Positions 29,697-40,193 of a stretch of DNA of 64,000 nt are shown here, in pieces. The stretch covers positions 186,001 through 250,000 of the forward strand of contig NZ_OEQK01000002.1 in assembly GCF_900240405.1 (NCBI RefSeq), given 5' to 3'. A program made the translations under genes and the position numbers. Below the pieces are notes generated by a model. It did not search any database, had not been told where the DNA came from, and saw only the letters and a list, made by a program, of their open reading frames with translations. The number at the start of each line of letters is the position of its first letter. Positions within the stretch are counted from its first letter, which is position 1. The DNA comes from Salirhabdus sp. Marseille-P4669 (GTDB taxonomy: Bacteria; Bacillota; Bacilli; Bacillales; Alkalibacillaceae).

Positions 29697-29978
29697 CAAT
29701 TCAAAACTTTATAGCAGAACCTATGATAGAAAGAGTAATTAAGTAAATTGGTGAAAAGAGAGGATATGCCTTAGGCTGAAAGCATTTCCACATCGAAGCT
29801 TAATGAAGGACATTCTTGAGGTTCCACATTGAACGGTCGGTATTTCTTAGTAAATGTTGGACGCTCTTTACAGCGTTAAAATGAATGAGTGAAAGTGTTT
29901 TTTTTTATACACTTTAACTTAGGGTGGCAACGCGGGTTATAAACTCGTCCCTTTTTTATAAAGGGACGGGTTTTTTCT
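29697..29978 (+). promoter_or_regulatory. T-box leader of hisS-aspS
   Basis: tRNA-sensing riboswitch. The T-box sequence AGGGTGGCAACGCGG is at 29921-29935, and the competing terminator AACTCGTCCCTTT / AAGGGACGGGTT plus six T at 29942-29976. Stem I carries AGAGAGG and GGCTGAAAG elements; by alignment with the alaS leader in this window the specifier is CAC (29825-29827), His. The bulge reads UGGC, which would pair a G discriminator base, unexpected for tRNA-His (C73) but right for tRNA-Asp. Uncharged tRNA should allow readthrough into hisS. Confidence 0.88.
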
Positions 29979-30025
29979 GTTTTTACAAGAATACGATTGA
30001 TTAGATTATAGGAAGGGGATACATA

Positions 30026-31306
30026 ATGATTAAAGCGCCAAGAGGTACAGAAGACATATTACCAAGCCAGGCAAAAAAGTGGCAATATGTGGAGGCGAAA
30101 CTGAAAGATATTGCTAATGCATTTAACTACAATGAAATTCGCACTCCTTTATTTGAGAATACAGAACTCTTTCAACGTGGGGTGGGAGATACAACCGATA
30201 TTGTTCAAAAGGAAATGTATACTTTTACAGATAGAGGTAACCGTAGCTTAACATTACGCCCAGAAGGAACAGCATCTGTTGTCCGTTCTTATGTTGAGCA
30301 CAAATTATATGGTGATCCAACCCAACCTACTAAGCTGTATTATATCGGTCAAATGTTCCGTTATGAACGCCCGCAGAAAGGACGCAATCGACAGTTTGTA
30401 CAGTTTGGGATTGAGGCACTAGGAAGTAGTGATCCGGCTGTAGATGCAGAAGTAATGGCTTTAGCAATGGAAAGCTATAAGACCTTCGGATTAAAATCAC
30501 TGAAACTTGTGATAAATAGCCTAGGTGATAAAGAAAGTAGAACGAATCATAGACAGGCATTAATCAATCATTTCACACCTCACAAGGATGAATTGTGTAA
30601 TGACTGTCAAGCTCGACTAGATAAAAATCCATTACGTGTACTCGATTGCAAAAAGGATCGAGACCATCCTGCAATGAAATCGGCACCTTCTATAATCGAG
30701 TATTTAAATGAAGATTCAAAGAAGTATTTCGATCAAGTGAAAAGCTACCTAGAAAAGATGGGAATCCCATATGTGGAAGATCCAACTCTAGTACGTGGAT
30801 TAGATTACTATAATCATACGGCTTTTGAAATTATGAGTGATGCTGAGGGATTTGGAGCAATTACAACACTTTCTGGTGGTGGAAGATATAACGGGTTAGT
30901 ACAGGACTTAGGTGGACCAGAGACACCTGGAATCGGATTTGCACTAAGTATTGAACGATTGTTGTTGGCATTAGAAGCGGAAAACATTACGTTGCCAATA
31001 GACGAGGCATTAGACTGCTATATCGTTTCAATGGGTGAGGAAGCAAGGCAAGAAGCGGTTGGACTATGTCATAATTTACGACTATCCGGTTTAAAAGTAG
31101 ATATCGATTATCTAGATCGAAAAATGAAAGCACAGTTTAAGCAAGCAGACCGCTTCCATGCGAAATACGTTTTAGTATTAGGTGAAAATGAACTAAAAGA
31201 AAATAAAATTGCTGTGAAAGATATGGGAACTGGGGAGCAATCGGAAAAATCATTTGAAGAGATTATCTCCTTCCTAAAAAAATCCATTAAGGGGGAAGTA
31301 AAATGA
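30026..31306 (+). CDS. hisS: Histidyl-tRNA synthetase
   Basis: This 426-residue class II enzyme charges tRNA-His. Motifs: start [18 protein letters not shown], motif 2 [18 protein letters not shown], histidine-A box [14 protein letters not shown] and motif 3 [11 protein letters not shown], followed by the anticodon-binding domain. The ATG follows AGGAAGGGG. The stop overlaps the aspS start by four bases (ATGA), so the two are coupled and share the T-box leader. Confidence 0.98.
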   Translation: MIKAPRGTEDILPSQAKKWQYVEAKLKDIANAFNYNEIRTPLFENTELFQRGVGDTTDIVQKEMYTFTDRGNRSLTLRPEGTASVVRSYVEHKLYGDPTQPTKLYYIGQMFRYERPQKGRNRQFVQFGIEALGSSDPAVDAEVMALAMESYKTFGLKSLKLVINSLGDKESRTNHRQALINHFTPHKDELCNDCQARLDKNPLRVLDCKKDRDHPAMKSAPSIIEYLNEDSKKYFDQVKSYLEKMGIPYVEDPTLVRGLDYYNHTAFEIMSDAEGFGAITTLSGGGRYNGLVQDLGGPETPGIGFALSIERLLLALEAENITLPIDEALDCYIVSMGEEARQEAVGLCHNLRLSGLKVDIDYLDRKMKAQFKQADRFHAKYVLVLGENELKENKIAVKDMGTGEQSEKSFEEIISFLKKSIKGEVK

Positions 31307-33069
31307 GTGAGCGTATGCAATGTGGCAGGTTAACAGAGGAGCATATCGGCCAAGAAGTTCTTTTAAAAGGCTGGGTTCAAAAACGTCGGGACTTAGGTGG
31401 ACTCATTTTTATTGATTTACGTGATCGCTCTGGTTTGGTACAAATCGTCTTTAATCCTTCTTTTAATGAAGAAGCATTAAAGGTAGCAGAATCAATCCGT
31501 AGTGAATATGTGTTAGAAGTAAAAGGTAAAGTTGTAGCTCGTGATGCAAGTACTGTCAATAAAAATATGGAAACAGGAACAATTGAAATAGAAGTTTCAG
31601 CAGTATCTATTTTAAACAAATCAGAAAACCCACCGTTTTTAATACAAAATGAACTAGATACTGCAGAAGATTTACGTTTAAGATACCGATATTTAGATTT
31701 GCGACGTAAACCATTACAAGAAACATTTAAAATTAGACATCAAACATCTCAGGTTATCCGGAATTTCCTAAATGAAGAGGAATTTTATGAGATGGAAACA
31801 CCGATGTTAACTAAAAGTACCCCAGAGGGCGCTCGAGATTACTTAGTACCGAGTCGAGTTCATCCTGGAGAATTTTATGCATTACCTCAGTCCCCACAAT
31901 TATTTAAACAAATGTTAATGGTAGCGGGATTTGAAAAATATTATCAATTTGCACGTTGCTTCCGTGATGAAGACCTCCGTGCAGACAGACAGCCGGAATT
32001 TACACAAATCGATATTGAAACATCGTTTATGTCAAAAGCAGATATTATGGCGATGACAGAACGAATGATGACAAGAGTGATGAAGGAAATCAAAGGATTA
32101 GATATTCAGACACCATTCCCAACGATTTCTTATCAGGAAGCGATGGAAAGATTCGGTTCTGATAAACCGGATACACGATTTGACATGGAGCTTGTATCGG
32201 TATCTGAAATTGTGGAAAATTCAAGTTTCCAAGTATTTCGTGGAGCAGTACAAGCTGGTGGGAAAGTTAGTGCACTTAATGTGAAAGGGAAAGCAAAGGA
32301 CTTTTCGAGAAAAGACATTGATCATTTAACAGAATTTGTAAAAATTTACGGAGCAAAAGGTTTAGCCTGGTTAAAGGCTGACGCGGGTCAGTTAACTGGA
32401 CCAATTGCAAAGTTTTTATCTGAGGAAGAGGTAGCTGGTATTTCATCTGCGCTAGGAGTGGAAGATGGCGATTTACTACTATTTGTAGCGGATAAAACAA
32501 ATGTTGTATATGAGAGCTTAGGTGCCTTACGATTAAAGCTTGGTAAGGAATTAGGTCTAGTCGATGAATCTAAGTTCCATTTCTTATGGGTAACAGACTG
32601 GCCTCTATTAGAGTATGACGAAGAGTTAGGTAGATATTTTGCGGCACATCATCCATTTACAATGCCTGAAAATGGAGATGTGGAAAAACTAAGAACCAAT
32701 CCTGCAGAAGTGAAGGCTGAAGCCTATGACCTCGTGTTAAATGGGTATGAGCTAGGTGGTGGGTCTTTACGTATTTATAATAAAGAGATGCAAGAGCAAA
32801 TGTTTGAAGTATTAGGATTTTCGAAGGAAGAAGCGAATAGTCAATTTGGCTTTCTAATGGAAGCATTAGAGTTCGGTGCACCACCACATGGAGGAATCGC
32901 ACTCGGCTTTGATCGATTTATTATGCTGCTTGCAGGTAGAACCAATTTACGGGATACGATCCTTTTCCCAAAAACAGCATCAGCTTCCGATCTCTTAACA
33001 GCGGCGCCATCAGAAGTTAGTCATGCACAACTGGATGAGCTACAACTGAAGTTAAATCGCAAGGAGTAA
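31303..33069 (+). CDS. aspS: Aspartyl-tRNA synthetase
   Basis: A bacterial-type 588-residue class IIb enzyme: N-terminal OB-fold anticodon domain ([20 protein letters not shown]), catalytic core with motif 2 [20 protein letters not shown], the bacterial GAD insertion (~280-420) and motif 3 [16 protein letters not shown]. It is the second gene of the T-box operon. No convincing terminator follows, so some transcripts may read into the 6S RNA gene. Confidence 0.98.
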   Translation: MSERMQCGRLTEEHIGQEVLLKGWVQKRRDLGGLIFIDLRDRSGLVQIVFNPSFNEEALKVAESIRSEYVLEVKGKVVARDASTVNKNMETGTIEIEVSAVSILNKSENPPFLIQNELDTAEDLRLRYRYLDLRRKPLQETFKIRHQTSQVIRNFLNEEEFYEMETPMLTKSTPEGARDYLVPSRVHPGEFYALPQSPQLFKQMLMVAGFEKYYQFARCFRDEDLRADRQPEFTQIDIETSFMSKADIMAMTERMMTRVMKEIKGLDIQTPFPTISYQEAMERFGSDKPDTRFDMELVSVSEIVENSSFQVFRGAVQAGGKVSALNVKGKAKDFSRKDIDHLTEFVKIYGAKGLAWLKADAGQLTGPIAKFLSEEEVAGISSALGVEDGDLLLFVADKTNVVYESLGALRLKLGKELGLVDESKFHFLWVTDWPLLEYDEELGRYFAAHHPFTMPENGDVEKLRTNPAEVKAEAYDLVLNGYELGGGSLRIYNKEMQEQMFEVLGFSKEEANSQFGFLMEALEFGAPPHGGIALGFDRFIMLLAGRTNLRDTILFPKTASASDLLTAAPSEVSHAQLDELQLKLNRKE

Positions 33070-33163
33070 CAGTGTCGTTTCTTACTCATGTCAATACGTT
33101 AAAATCTTGTAATATAGGCGAATATATGTAAAGCATTTGTAAAAATTGTTAGCTGTTCTCTAC

Positions 33164-33193
33164 TTGATATGAGCAAGTTATATATGCTATCAT
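33164..33193 (+). promoter_or_regulatory. Promoter of 6S RNA
   Basis: TTGATA at 33164-33169, an 18-base spacer and an extended -10 TG-C-TATCAT (33185-33193). It places the RNA 5' end near 33200. Confidence 0.6.
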
Positions 33194-33199
33194 TCAAGT

Positions 33200-33408
33200 A
33201 TAGTAATTGAGGTAATCAATCCTGATGTGTTCGTCTTAACCAATTAGTTTTGACCGAACAACAACGTAAACGGGAGCCTGGAGTTTCTATTGTGGCGTGC
33301 AAGCCTCCTAAGAGAGGAAGTATAAAACAAAGAACAGGGCACCCACCTGCCGAGAGCGGGTTCAAAACGTTTAAGGGTGACGGCACGATTGGGATTGATG
33401 ATACATAA
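33200..33408 (+). ncRNA. 6S RNA (SsrS/BsrA type)
   Basis: 6S RNA mimics an open promoter and sequesters sigma-A RNA polymerase. Diagnostic segments are present: TCCTGATGTGTT near the 5' end, CCTCCTAAGAGAGG mid-way, the pair GGGCACCCACCTG / GGGTGACGGCAC enclosing the far arm, and GATTGGGATTGATGATAC, which closes the long stem with GGTAATCAATCC. B. subtilis 6S-1 RNA (bsrA) is also directly downstream of aspS. Ends are estimated from the promoter and the closing stem. Confidence 0.9.
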
Positions 33409-33417
33409 CGTATAAAG

Positions 33418-33450
33418 TAAACCTTCGACAAGGGATGTCGAAGGTTTTTT
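33418..33450. terminator. Terminator after 6S RNA, shared with argF
   Basis: AACCTTCGACA / TGTCGAAGGTT with a five-base loop and six T on the plus strand. argF, transcribed leftward, ends eight bases to the right, so the hairpin may serve both. Confidence 0.82.
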
Positions 33451-33457
33451 ACTGTGT

Positions 33458-34426
33458 TTATTCCAATTCTCCCATAATAGCTGTTAGTAAAGCTTTTTGG
33501 GCATGAAGGCGGTTTTCTGACTGCTGAAAGATTACAGACTGTTCTCCATCTATTACATCTGTACTTACTTCTTCGCCTCGATGTGCCGGTAAGCAGTGCA
33601 TAAAAATCGCATCCTTTTTTGCTTCATTCATAATATTTTCATTTACTTGAAAAGGACGGAATGCAAGTTCTCTTTCGATTTGTTCCTCTTCTTGCCCCAT
33701 ACTTGCCCATACATCGGTGTAAATAACATCTGCCTCCATCGCTGCATGAAGAGGAGAATTTGTAATTTCAACGGAACTATTTTCTTGTTTTGCAATCGTT
33801 TGAGCGAACTCCGTAATCGAATTTAATGGTTCGTAGCCATTAGGGGATGCAACTGTGATATTGGCACCTACTTTTGCACATCCAATCATTAGGGAGTGGG
33901 CCATATTATTGCCATCTCCAATATAAGCAATGTTCATTCCATTTAAAGTACCTTTCCTTTCTTTAATGGTGAGTAGGTCTGCTAATACTTGGCAAGGGTG
34001 ATATAGGTCCGTTAAACCATTAATTACTGGGATAGAGGCATGTGTTGCAAGTGCGTCAATCGTTCCTTGGTCAAATGTTCGAATCATTATTCCATCTACA
34101 TAGCTAGATAAAACGTTAGCGGTATCGGAGATGGATTCCCCTCTACTAAGTTGAATATCATTTTTGCTTAAGAATAAAGCAGAGCCCCCTAACTGATACA
34201 TGCCAACCTCAAAGGAAACCCTCGTTCTCGTGGATGCTTTCTCAAAAATCATGGCTAACGTTTTTCCTTTTAGCGGATGATTGATCAAGCCTTGTTTATA
34301 ACGCTTCTTTAAATAGATTGCTAAATCCAGTAAAGTATGGATCTCCTCTTTAGAAAAATCCTTTAATGATAAAAAGTTTTTTCCTTTTAGCTCGTTTGTA
34401 ACGTCCTCTCTATATAACGTGTTCAT
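33458..34426 (-). CDS. argF: Ornithine carbamoyltransferase
   Basis: Joins carbamoyl phosphate and ornithine to citrulline. The 322-residue protein has the carbamoyl-phosphate motif FEKASTRTRVSFEVGM, HPCQVLADL, and the ornithine loop MHCLPAHRGEE. It is anabolic by context: last gene of the argG-argH-carA-carB-argF run, its start overlapping the carB stop by four bases. No catabolic arcA or arcC lies nearby. Confidence 0.96.
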   Translation of the reverse strand: MNTLYREDVTNELKGKNFLSLKDFSKEEIHTLLDLAIYLKKRYKQGLINHPLKGKTLAMIFEKASTRTRVSFEVGMYQLGGSALFLSKNDIQLSRGESISDTANVLSSYVDGIMIRTFDQGTIDALATHASIPVINGLTDLYHPCQVLADLLTIKERKGTLNGMNIAYIGDGNNMAHSLMIGCAKVGANITVASPNGYEPLNSITEFAQTIAKQENSSVEITNSPLHAAMEADVIYTDVWASMGQEEEQIERELAFRPFQVNENIMNEAKKDAIFMHCLPAHRGEEVSTDVIDGEQSVIFQQSENRLHAQKALLTAIMGELE

Positions 34427-37400
34427 TTAGTGACACGCTCCTTTTGCCTATTCAAATTTTCCGTCATTAATACATAATCTTGGATTGATTTTGGAACCTC
34501 CATGTCGTGATGCATGACGCTTAAATATGCAAGTAAACTCTGTAAGGAAGAAAAACATGCTGTATGCATTTTTAACGCCGTTTCTCTAAGGTTCTGCCAC
34601 TTTTCAACCCCTTTTGTTTCTACACTTGTATACAGAATTTGCAGTATGTTATCTGTACATAACTGGATTGCCTCATCAATGGTGATGATGTGATCAATGA
34701 TTATTCCCGTTTCCGCAAGTAAGGTTGCTCCGGGCTTTGTTGAAAATGTTGTAATATCGTTTAATACATCTTTCAGTTGATGAATGTGTGTTAAATCGGC
34801 ACGAGAAGGGGAAAGGAATACATTTGGCTTCTGTTCCAATTGTTCTGTTTGTTCTTTCCAATGAAACGCTTTTTTCATTGCAGATTGTAGAGACATTCCT
34901 AGTCCTATTACTTCACCTGTCGATTTCATTTCTGGACCTAATAAAGGGTCAACGTCTTTTAGCTTATTCGTAGAAAAAACCGGAGCTTTTACTGCATAAT
35001 AGGGCATTTCTTGATGTAAACCAAGCTCATATCCTAATGTTTTTAAACTTTTACCCATTTGCACTTTTGTGGCCAAATTCACTAATGGAACTCCAGTTAT
35101 TTTACTTACGATTGGAACAGTCCTAGATGCTCGAGGATTTACCTCAAGGACATAAAGAGATTGATCCTCTTCTTTTATGACAAACTGAATATTTAAAGCA
35201 CCTTTTGCATTCATTTTTTTTGAAATCTTTTTCGTATATTCTGTAATAAGTTGTTTTTGTTTTAATGTGAGGTTTGGTGCAGGGAAGATAGCCATACTAT
35301 CACCAGAATGGATGCCAGCATGCTCCACATGTTGAAAAACACCAGGAATTATAATATCTTCCCCATCGCACACAGCATCCACTTCAACCTCCATTCCTTG
35401 AATAAAGGAATCTACTAATATAGGAAACATCTTATCTTGTTCATCCAAATCTACTATTTCCCCTACATAATCGTTTAGCTCCTGATCATTTCGAATGACA
35501 ACCATCCCACTACCACCTATAACGTAGGAAGGTCGTAGAAGAATTGGGAATCCTAAAGTATTCACTGCTGCCTTTAGTTGTTGTACGTTTGTAATGGTTT
35601 CCCCAGGAATGTGAGGGATGTTTAATTTTTGCAATAAGTTGTAAAAGCGTTCTCGGTTTTCGGTCATTTCAATAGCATCAGTAGTGGTTCCTAAGACGGG
35701 TATTCCTTTTTCCGCTAACCCATCAGCCAAATGGATAGCCGTTTGACCACCAAACTGTACGATTACACCAGTTGCTTCCTCTGTTTCAATTACATTCACT
35801 ACGTCTTCTAATGTGAGAGGTTCAAAAAATAAATGATCAGCTATGTGAATGTCCGTACTTACGGTTTCTGGATTATTGTTTATCACAATCGTTTCATAGT
35901 TTTGTTCTTTTAAAGAGAGAGCGGCTTGAACAGAGCAATAGTCAAATTCGATGCCTTGCCCAATACGAATTGGTCCAGAGCCTAAAACAACAATTTTATG
36001 CTCTTTCGTAAGTGGGGGAACTTCATTATATTCCTTCCATGTGCTGTAAAAGTATGGAGTTTTTGCTTCGAATTCTCCAGCACACGTATCAACCATTTTG
36101 TAGGCTGGTTTTAGCTGCAACTCTTTTAATTTGTTCTCAATGGTTTCTTCTTGCTGATGAAATAATTTCGCTAACGTTTGATTGGAGTAACCATATACTT
36201 TGGCGTTCAGAAGCATCTCTTTCGTTACAGCTCCCCAATCTGTATGCTTTAATTCCTGTTCTACTTGGATAAGCTGCTTCATTTCAATAAGAAAGTATTT
36301 TGTAATATTCGTTAATTCATAAAGCGTTTCAATCGAATATCCACGACGTAAAGCTTCGGCTATAGCAAAGAGTCTATCATCAGTTGGGTATATTAGCTTA
36401 TTCTCAAGTTCTTTATTCGTAACGTTAGCTAGGGAAGGGAGGTCGAGATCGCCTACACCGGCTTCTAATGAACGAATTGCCTTTTGAAGAGCAGCAGGAA
36501 AGTTACGTGCTAGTGCCATCACTTCTCCTGTAGCCATCATTTGAGTACCTAATAATGTATTCGCATGTTTAAATTTATCAAATGGCCATCTCGGTATTTT
36601 AACAGCAAGATAATCCATTGTTGGCTCAAAGCTTGCAAATTGCTCTTTTGTAATTGGATTGTAAATTTCATCTAAGTGATAACCTAATGCTAGTTTGGCA
36701 GCAATTCTAGCAATGGGATATCCAGTTGCTTTTGAAGCAAGGGCACTGGAACGGCTTACCCTAGGATTTACTTCAATAATCACATATTCATTTGTTTCGG
36801 GATGAAGGGCAAATTGAATGTTGCAGCCACCGATTACCCCAAGCGCACGAATTACTTTGCAAGATACATTACGAAGCATTTGATATTGGTAATCATTTAA
36901 CGTTTGAGAGGGAGCGACTACAATACTATCCCCTGTATGAACGCCAACAGGATCGATATTTTCCATATTGCAAATAATAATACAAGTATCATTGGCATCG
37001 CGCATCACTTCATATTCAATTTCTTTCCAACCCTTTACACTTTGTTCTACTAGAATTTGATTAATTGGACTAGCATGAATACCAGTCTTTGCAATCCGGA
37101 TTAGCTCTTCTGTATTATTTGCAATTCCACCACCAGCGCCTCCAAGTGTATATGCAGGTCGAACAATAATTGGATAGTTCATTTTTGTGGCAAACTGAGC
37201 GGCTTCCTCTATTGAAGTGGTGGAGATGCTTTCAGCAACTGGCTCCTGTATCTCTTTCATCATTGCTTTAAAAAGCTCTCGATCTTCTCCTTTTTGAATG
37301 GTGTCTAAAGGAGTCCCTAATAGCTGCACATTATACCTCTCCAATATATTAGACTCACTTAGGGAAACAGCAAGATTTAAGCCTGTTTGCCCACCGAGTG

Positions 37401-37665
37401 TTGGCAACAGGCCGTCTGGTCGTTCGAATTCAATTATTTTTTCAATAGATTCACAGGTTAATGGTTCTAAATAAACCCGATCTGCAATTTTTTCATCGGT
37501 CATAATGGTTGCTGGGTTATTGTTTACTAACACAACTTCCATTTCCTCTTCTTTAAGAGCCAAACACGCCTGTGTTCCAGCATAGTCGAATTCTGCAGCT
37601 TGCCCAATTACTACTGGTCCAGAACCAATTACTAATACTTTGTTGATTTGCTCATACTTTGGCAT
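34423..37665 (-). CDS. carB: Carbamoyl-phosphate synthase large subunit
   Basis: Makes carbamoyl phosphate from bicarbonate, ammonia and two ATP. The start at 37665 (MPKYEQINKVLVIGSGPVVI) has AAAAAGGAGCG upstream; an earlier start would give a Ser/Tyr-rich leader without support. 1080 residues: two homologous ATP-grasp halves (GSGPVVIGQAAEFDYAG in the first; GSGPIRIGQGIEFDYCS in the second), an oligomerisation linker and a C-terminal MGS-like regulatory domain. It is longer than the arginine-specific CarB of B. subtilis (about 1030). It overlaps carA by 14 bases. Arginine context suggests the arginine-regulated enzyme; a pyrimidine set may exist elsewhere. Confidence 0.94.
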   Translation of the reverse strand: MPKYEQINKVLVIGSGPVVIGQAAEFDYAGTQACLALKEEEMEVVLVNNNPATIMTDEKIADRVYLEPLTCESIEKIIEFERPDGLLPTLGGQTGLNLAVSLSESNILERYNVQLLGTPLDTIQKGEDRELFKAMMKEIQEPVAESISTTSIEEAAQFATKMNYPIIVRPAYTLGGAGGGIANNTEELIRIAKTGIHASPINQILVEQSVKGWKEIEYEVMRDANDTCIIICNMENIDPVGVHTGDSIVVAPSQTLNDYQYQMLRNVSCKVIRALGVIGGCNIQFALHPETNEYVIIEVNPRVSRSSALASKATGYPIARIAAKLALGYHLDEIYNPITKEQFASFEPTMDYLAVKIPRWPFDKFKHANTLLGTQMMATGEVMALARNFPAALQKAIRSLEAGVGDLDLPSLANVTNKELENKLIYPTDDRLFAIAEALRRGYSIETLYELTNITKYFLIEMKQLIQVEQELKHTDWGAVTKEMLLNAKVYGYSNQTLAKLFHQQEETIENKLKELQLKPAYKMVDTCAGEFEAKTPYFYSTWKEYNEVPPLTKEHKIVVLGSGPIRIGQGIEFDYCSVQAALSLKEQNYETIVINNNPETVSTDIHIADHLFFEPLTLEDVVNVIETEEATGVIVQFGGQTAIHLADGLAEKGIPVLGTTTDAIEMTENRERFYNLLQKLNIPHIPGETITNVQQLKAAVNTLGFPILLRPSYVIGGSGMVVIRNDQELNDYVGEIVDLDEQDKMFPILVDSFIQGMEVEVDAVCDGEDIIIPGVFQHVEHAGIHSGDSMAIFPAPNLTLKQKQLITEYTKKISKKMNAKGALNIQFVIKEEDQSLYVLEVNPRASRTVPIVSKITGVPLVNLATKVQMGKSLKTLGYELGLHQEMPYYAVKAPVFSTNKLKDVDPLLGPEMKSTGEVIGLGMSLQSAMKKAFHWKEQTEQLEQKPNVFLSPSRADLTHIHQLKDVLNDITTFSTKPGATLLAETGIIIDHIITIDEAIQLCTDNILQILYTSVETKGVEKWQNLRETALKMHTACFSSLQSLLAYLSVMHHDMEVPKSIQDYVLMTENLNRQKERVTK

Positions 37666-38749
37666 GCTCTCTCGCTCCTTTTTCCTGTAATAACTGATAG
37701 AAATGCTCAAAAATATGATGTGAATCTAGTGGACCTGGATGTGCTTCTGGATGAAATTGGACTGCAATTATTGGTTTAGAACGGTGGACCATCCCCTCAA
37801 CGGAATTGTCATTGACATTAATATGGGATATGTTCCAAACGGTTTTGTTAAGGGATTGTTCATCCACTACATAACCATGATTTTGTGATGTAATGTAGAC
37901 CTTTCCTGTTTTTAAATCTTTTACAGGATGATTACTACCCCGATGTCCGAATGGTAATCGTTTGGTTTTCCCTCCATAGGCTAGTGCCAACAGCTGATGA
38001 CCTAAACAAATCCCTAGCGTTGGATATTGATCTGCCATCTCTTTCAACTTTGGTAGGAGACTTTGTAAATCTTCAGGATTTCCTGGTCCATTTGAAAATA
38101 AGATTCCATCTGGGTGTAATGCTTGAATTTCCTGTAATGTCGAATGATAAGGAACAACTGTTACATGACAACTTAAATTTAACAAAGCGTTGACAATGGA
38201 GTGCTTATAGCCAAAGTCCACCACAACAACGTGTTTCGTTCTTTCTCTATTTGTTTTTTGGTAAAAGGTATGTGTCGTCGAGACAGATACTGTTTTGACA
38301 ATATTCGGGTCCACCTTTTCGATAATAGGTTTTTCATCTTTGTTACTGGTCATTTTTCCGAATACATTTCCGTTATTTCGTACAATTGTTGTAAGTCTTC
38401 TTGTGTCCATATCATAAAGGATAGGAATGTCAAATTTCTGAACCATTTCCATAATCGAATATTGAGATTCTGCGTGCTCTGGTGTAACGCATGGAAAATT
38501 TATAATAAGGCCGGCCACTTGCGGTCGTACACTCTCAAAAGCCGTATCATTGAAGCCGTAATTTCCAATCAATGGGTAAGTCATGATCACAATTTGACCT
38601 GCGTAGGAAGGGTCTGTCATAACTTCTTGATAACCGGTCATTGCAGTGTTAAATACGAGTTCCCCTTCCATTTCCTTCTTTGGGGATAACCATTTTCCCT
38701 CCAAAATATCTCCAGTACTTAAAACGAGATAGCCTGTTTCCCCTGCCAT
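37652..38749 (-). CDS. carA: Carbamoyl-phosphate synthase small subunit
   Basis: The glutaminase subunit that channels ammonia to CarB. The start at 38749 (MAGETGYLVLSTGDILEG, 365 residues) is preferred to 38758 because GAAGGAG is then correctly spaced. Class I amidotransferase triad: Cys in LGICLGHQLLALAYGG, His and Glu in QFHPEAHPGPLDS. The N-terminal CarA domain carries the FNTAMTGYQEVMTDPSY signature. It lies 19 bases after argH and overlaps carB. Confidence 0.96.
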   Translation of the reverse strand: MAGETGYLVLSTGDILEGKWLSPKKEMEGELVFNTAMTGYQEVMTDPSYAGQIVIMTYPLIGNYGFNDTAFESVRPQVAGLIINFPCVTPEHAESQYSIMEMVQKFDIPILYDMDTRRLTTIVRNNGNVFGKMTSNKDEKPIIEKVDPNIVKTVSVSTTHTFYQKTNRERTKHVVVVDFGYKHSIVNALLNLSCHVTVVPYHSTLQEIQALHPDGILFSNGPGNPEDLQSLLPKLKEMADQYPTLGICLGHQLLALAYGGKTKRLPFGHRGSNHPVKDLKTGKVYITSQNHGYVVDEQSLNKTVWNISHINVNDNSVEGMVHRSKPIIAVQFHPEAHPGPLDSHHIFEHFYQLLQEKGAREHAKV

Positions 38750-38768
38750 TTCCTTCATCTCCTTCTCT

Positions 38769-40193
38769 TTAGGTTAACAGCATATCTTTTAATGGCTCGT
38801 AATTTGTGACCCATTTCATATTAGAATCTATTAGTTCTTCCGCTATTTGCAATTGCTCCATTACCCGTTCTTTCGCGGTGCCACCAAATACGTTACGAGC
38901 ATCTACAACAGATGCTGGGGCAAGGACGTCATAAATATCTTCTTTGATTACATGCGAAAACTGTTGAAACGTATCAAAGGGTAAGTTCAATAAATAATTA
39001 TTTGTTTGAATACAGTGCAAAACAATTTGACCAACAATGGCGTGTGCTTCGCGGAAGGGTATATTTTTGCTAACCAAATAGTCAGCAAGGTCGGTGGCAT
39101 TTGAAAAATCATGTTGCACCGCCTTATGCATTGTATCTTTGTTTACGGTCATGGTCTCAATCATTGGAGCAAAGAGCGCGAGTGCCCCTTCTAGCGTCTC
39201 AACAGAATCAAACATACCCTCCTTGTCTTCTTGCATATCCTTGTTATAAGCAAGTGGTAATCCTTTTAACGTCGTTAGCATTCCAATTAGATGTCCATAG
39301 ATTCTTCCTGTCTTTCCCCGTATTAGCTCTGCTACATCTGGATTTTTCTTTTGGGGCATCATACTGCTACCCGTACAAAAAGCATCATCCAGCTCGATAA
39401 AATGAAATTCAGTACTAGACCACTGGATAAGTTCTTCACACAGTCTAGACAAGTGCATAGAAATAAGAGATGCATTTGAAAGAAATTCCACAACGAAGTC
39501 ACGATCACTTACGGCATCTAAACTATTAAACGAAACTCCGTCAAAATGTAGTTTTTGAGCGACATACTCCCGGTCTATTGGAAAAGTGGTACCTGCTAAT
39601 GCTCCTGCACCTAATGGAGATTGATTGACGCGTTTATAACTATCTACTAAACGTTCTACATCTCGTTGAAACATAAATACATAGGCCAACATATGATGAG
39701 CAAAACGGACAGGCTGGGCCCGTTGGAGATGTGTGTATCCTGGTAAAATGGTATCTATATTTTGCTTTGCTTGGGCCATTAAAGCCTTCTGGACTTTTGA
39801 GAGAAGGTCTACAATATGAACAATAGATTCGCGTAAATATAAGCGCATATCAAGAGCAACTTGGTCGTTTCTACTTCTTCCAGTGTGCAATTTCCCACCT
39901 GTAGGACCAATTTCCTCCATTAATAGCTTTTCCACATTCATATGAATGTCTTCCTGTTCAACCGACAGGGTAGCCTCGCCATTATTAATTTTTTGAGCTA
40001 CATTCTTTAAGCCCTGTATGATTACCTCAGCATCGTTACTTGAGATAATCTTGCATTTAGCCAACATTTCGACATGAGCTAAACTGCCTAAAATATCAAA
40101 TTTCGCAAGCTTTTGATCAAAGGAAATTGATGCTGTATATTCATCCACTAATTCGTTTGTTGGTTTCGTAAATCGTCCACCCCAAAGTTTCAT
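38769..40193 (-). CDS. argH: Argininosuccinate lyase
   Basis: Cleaves argininosuccinate to arginine and fumarate, the last step of synthesis. The 474-residue fumarase-superfamily protein begins [20 protein letters not shown] and has the signature loop [16 protein letters not shown] and [16 protein letters not shown]. Its start overlaps the argG stop by four bases. It is slightly longer than the usual 460 residues, at the C-terminus. Confidence 0.96.
   Translation of the reverse strand: MKLWGGRFTKPTNELVDEYTASISFDQKLAKFDILGSLAHVEMLAKCKIISSNDAEVIIQGLKNVAQKINNGEATLSVEQEDIHMNVEKLLMEEIGPTGGKLHTGRSRNDQVALDMRLYLRESIVHIVDLLSKVQKALMAQAKQNIDTILPGYTHLQRAQPVRFAHHMLAYVFMFQRDVERLVDSYKRVNQSPLGAGALAGTTFPIDREYVAQKLHFDGVSFNSLDAVSDRDFVVEFLSNASLISMHLSRLCEELIQWSSTEFHFIELDDAFCTGSSMMPQKKNPDVAELIRGKTGRIYGHLIGMLTTLKGLPLAYNKDMQEDKEGMFDSVETLEGALALFAPMIETMTVNKDTMHKAVQHDFSNATDLADYLVSKNIPFREAHAIVGQIVLHCIQTNNYLLNLPFDTFQQFSHVIKEDIYDVLAPASVVDARNVFGGTAKERVMEQLQIAEELIDSNMKWVTNYEPLKDMLLT

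Noticed and set aside
38201-38689. 162-residue plus-strand frame
   Set aside because: Antisense to carA, no ribosome site, composition not protein-like.
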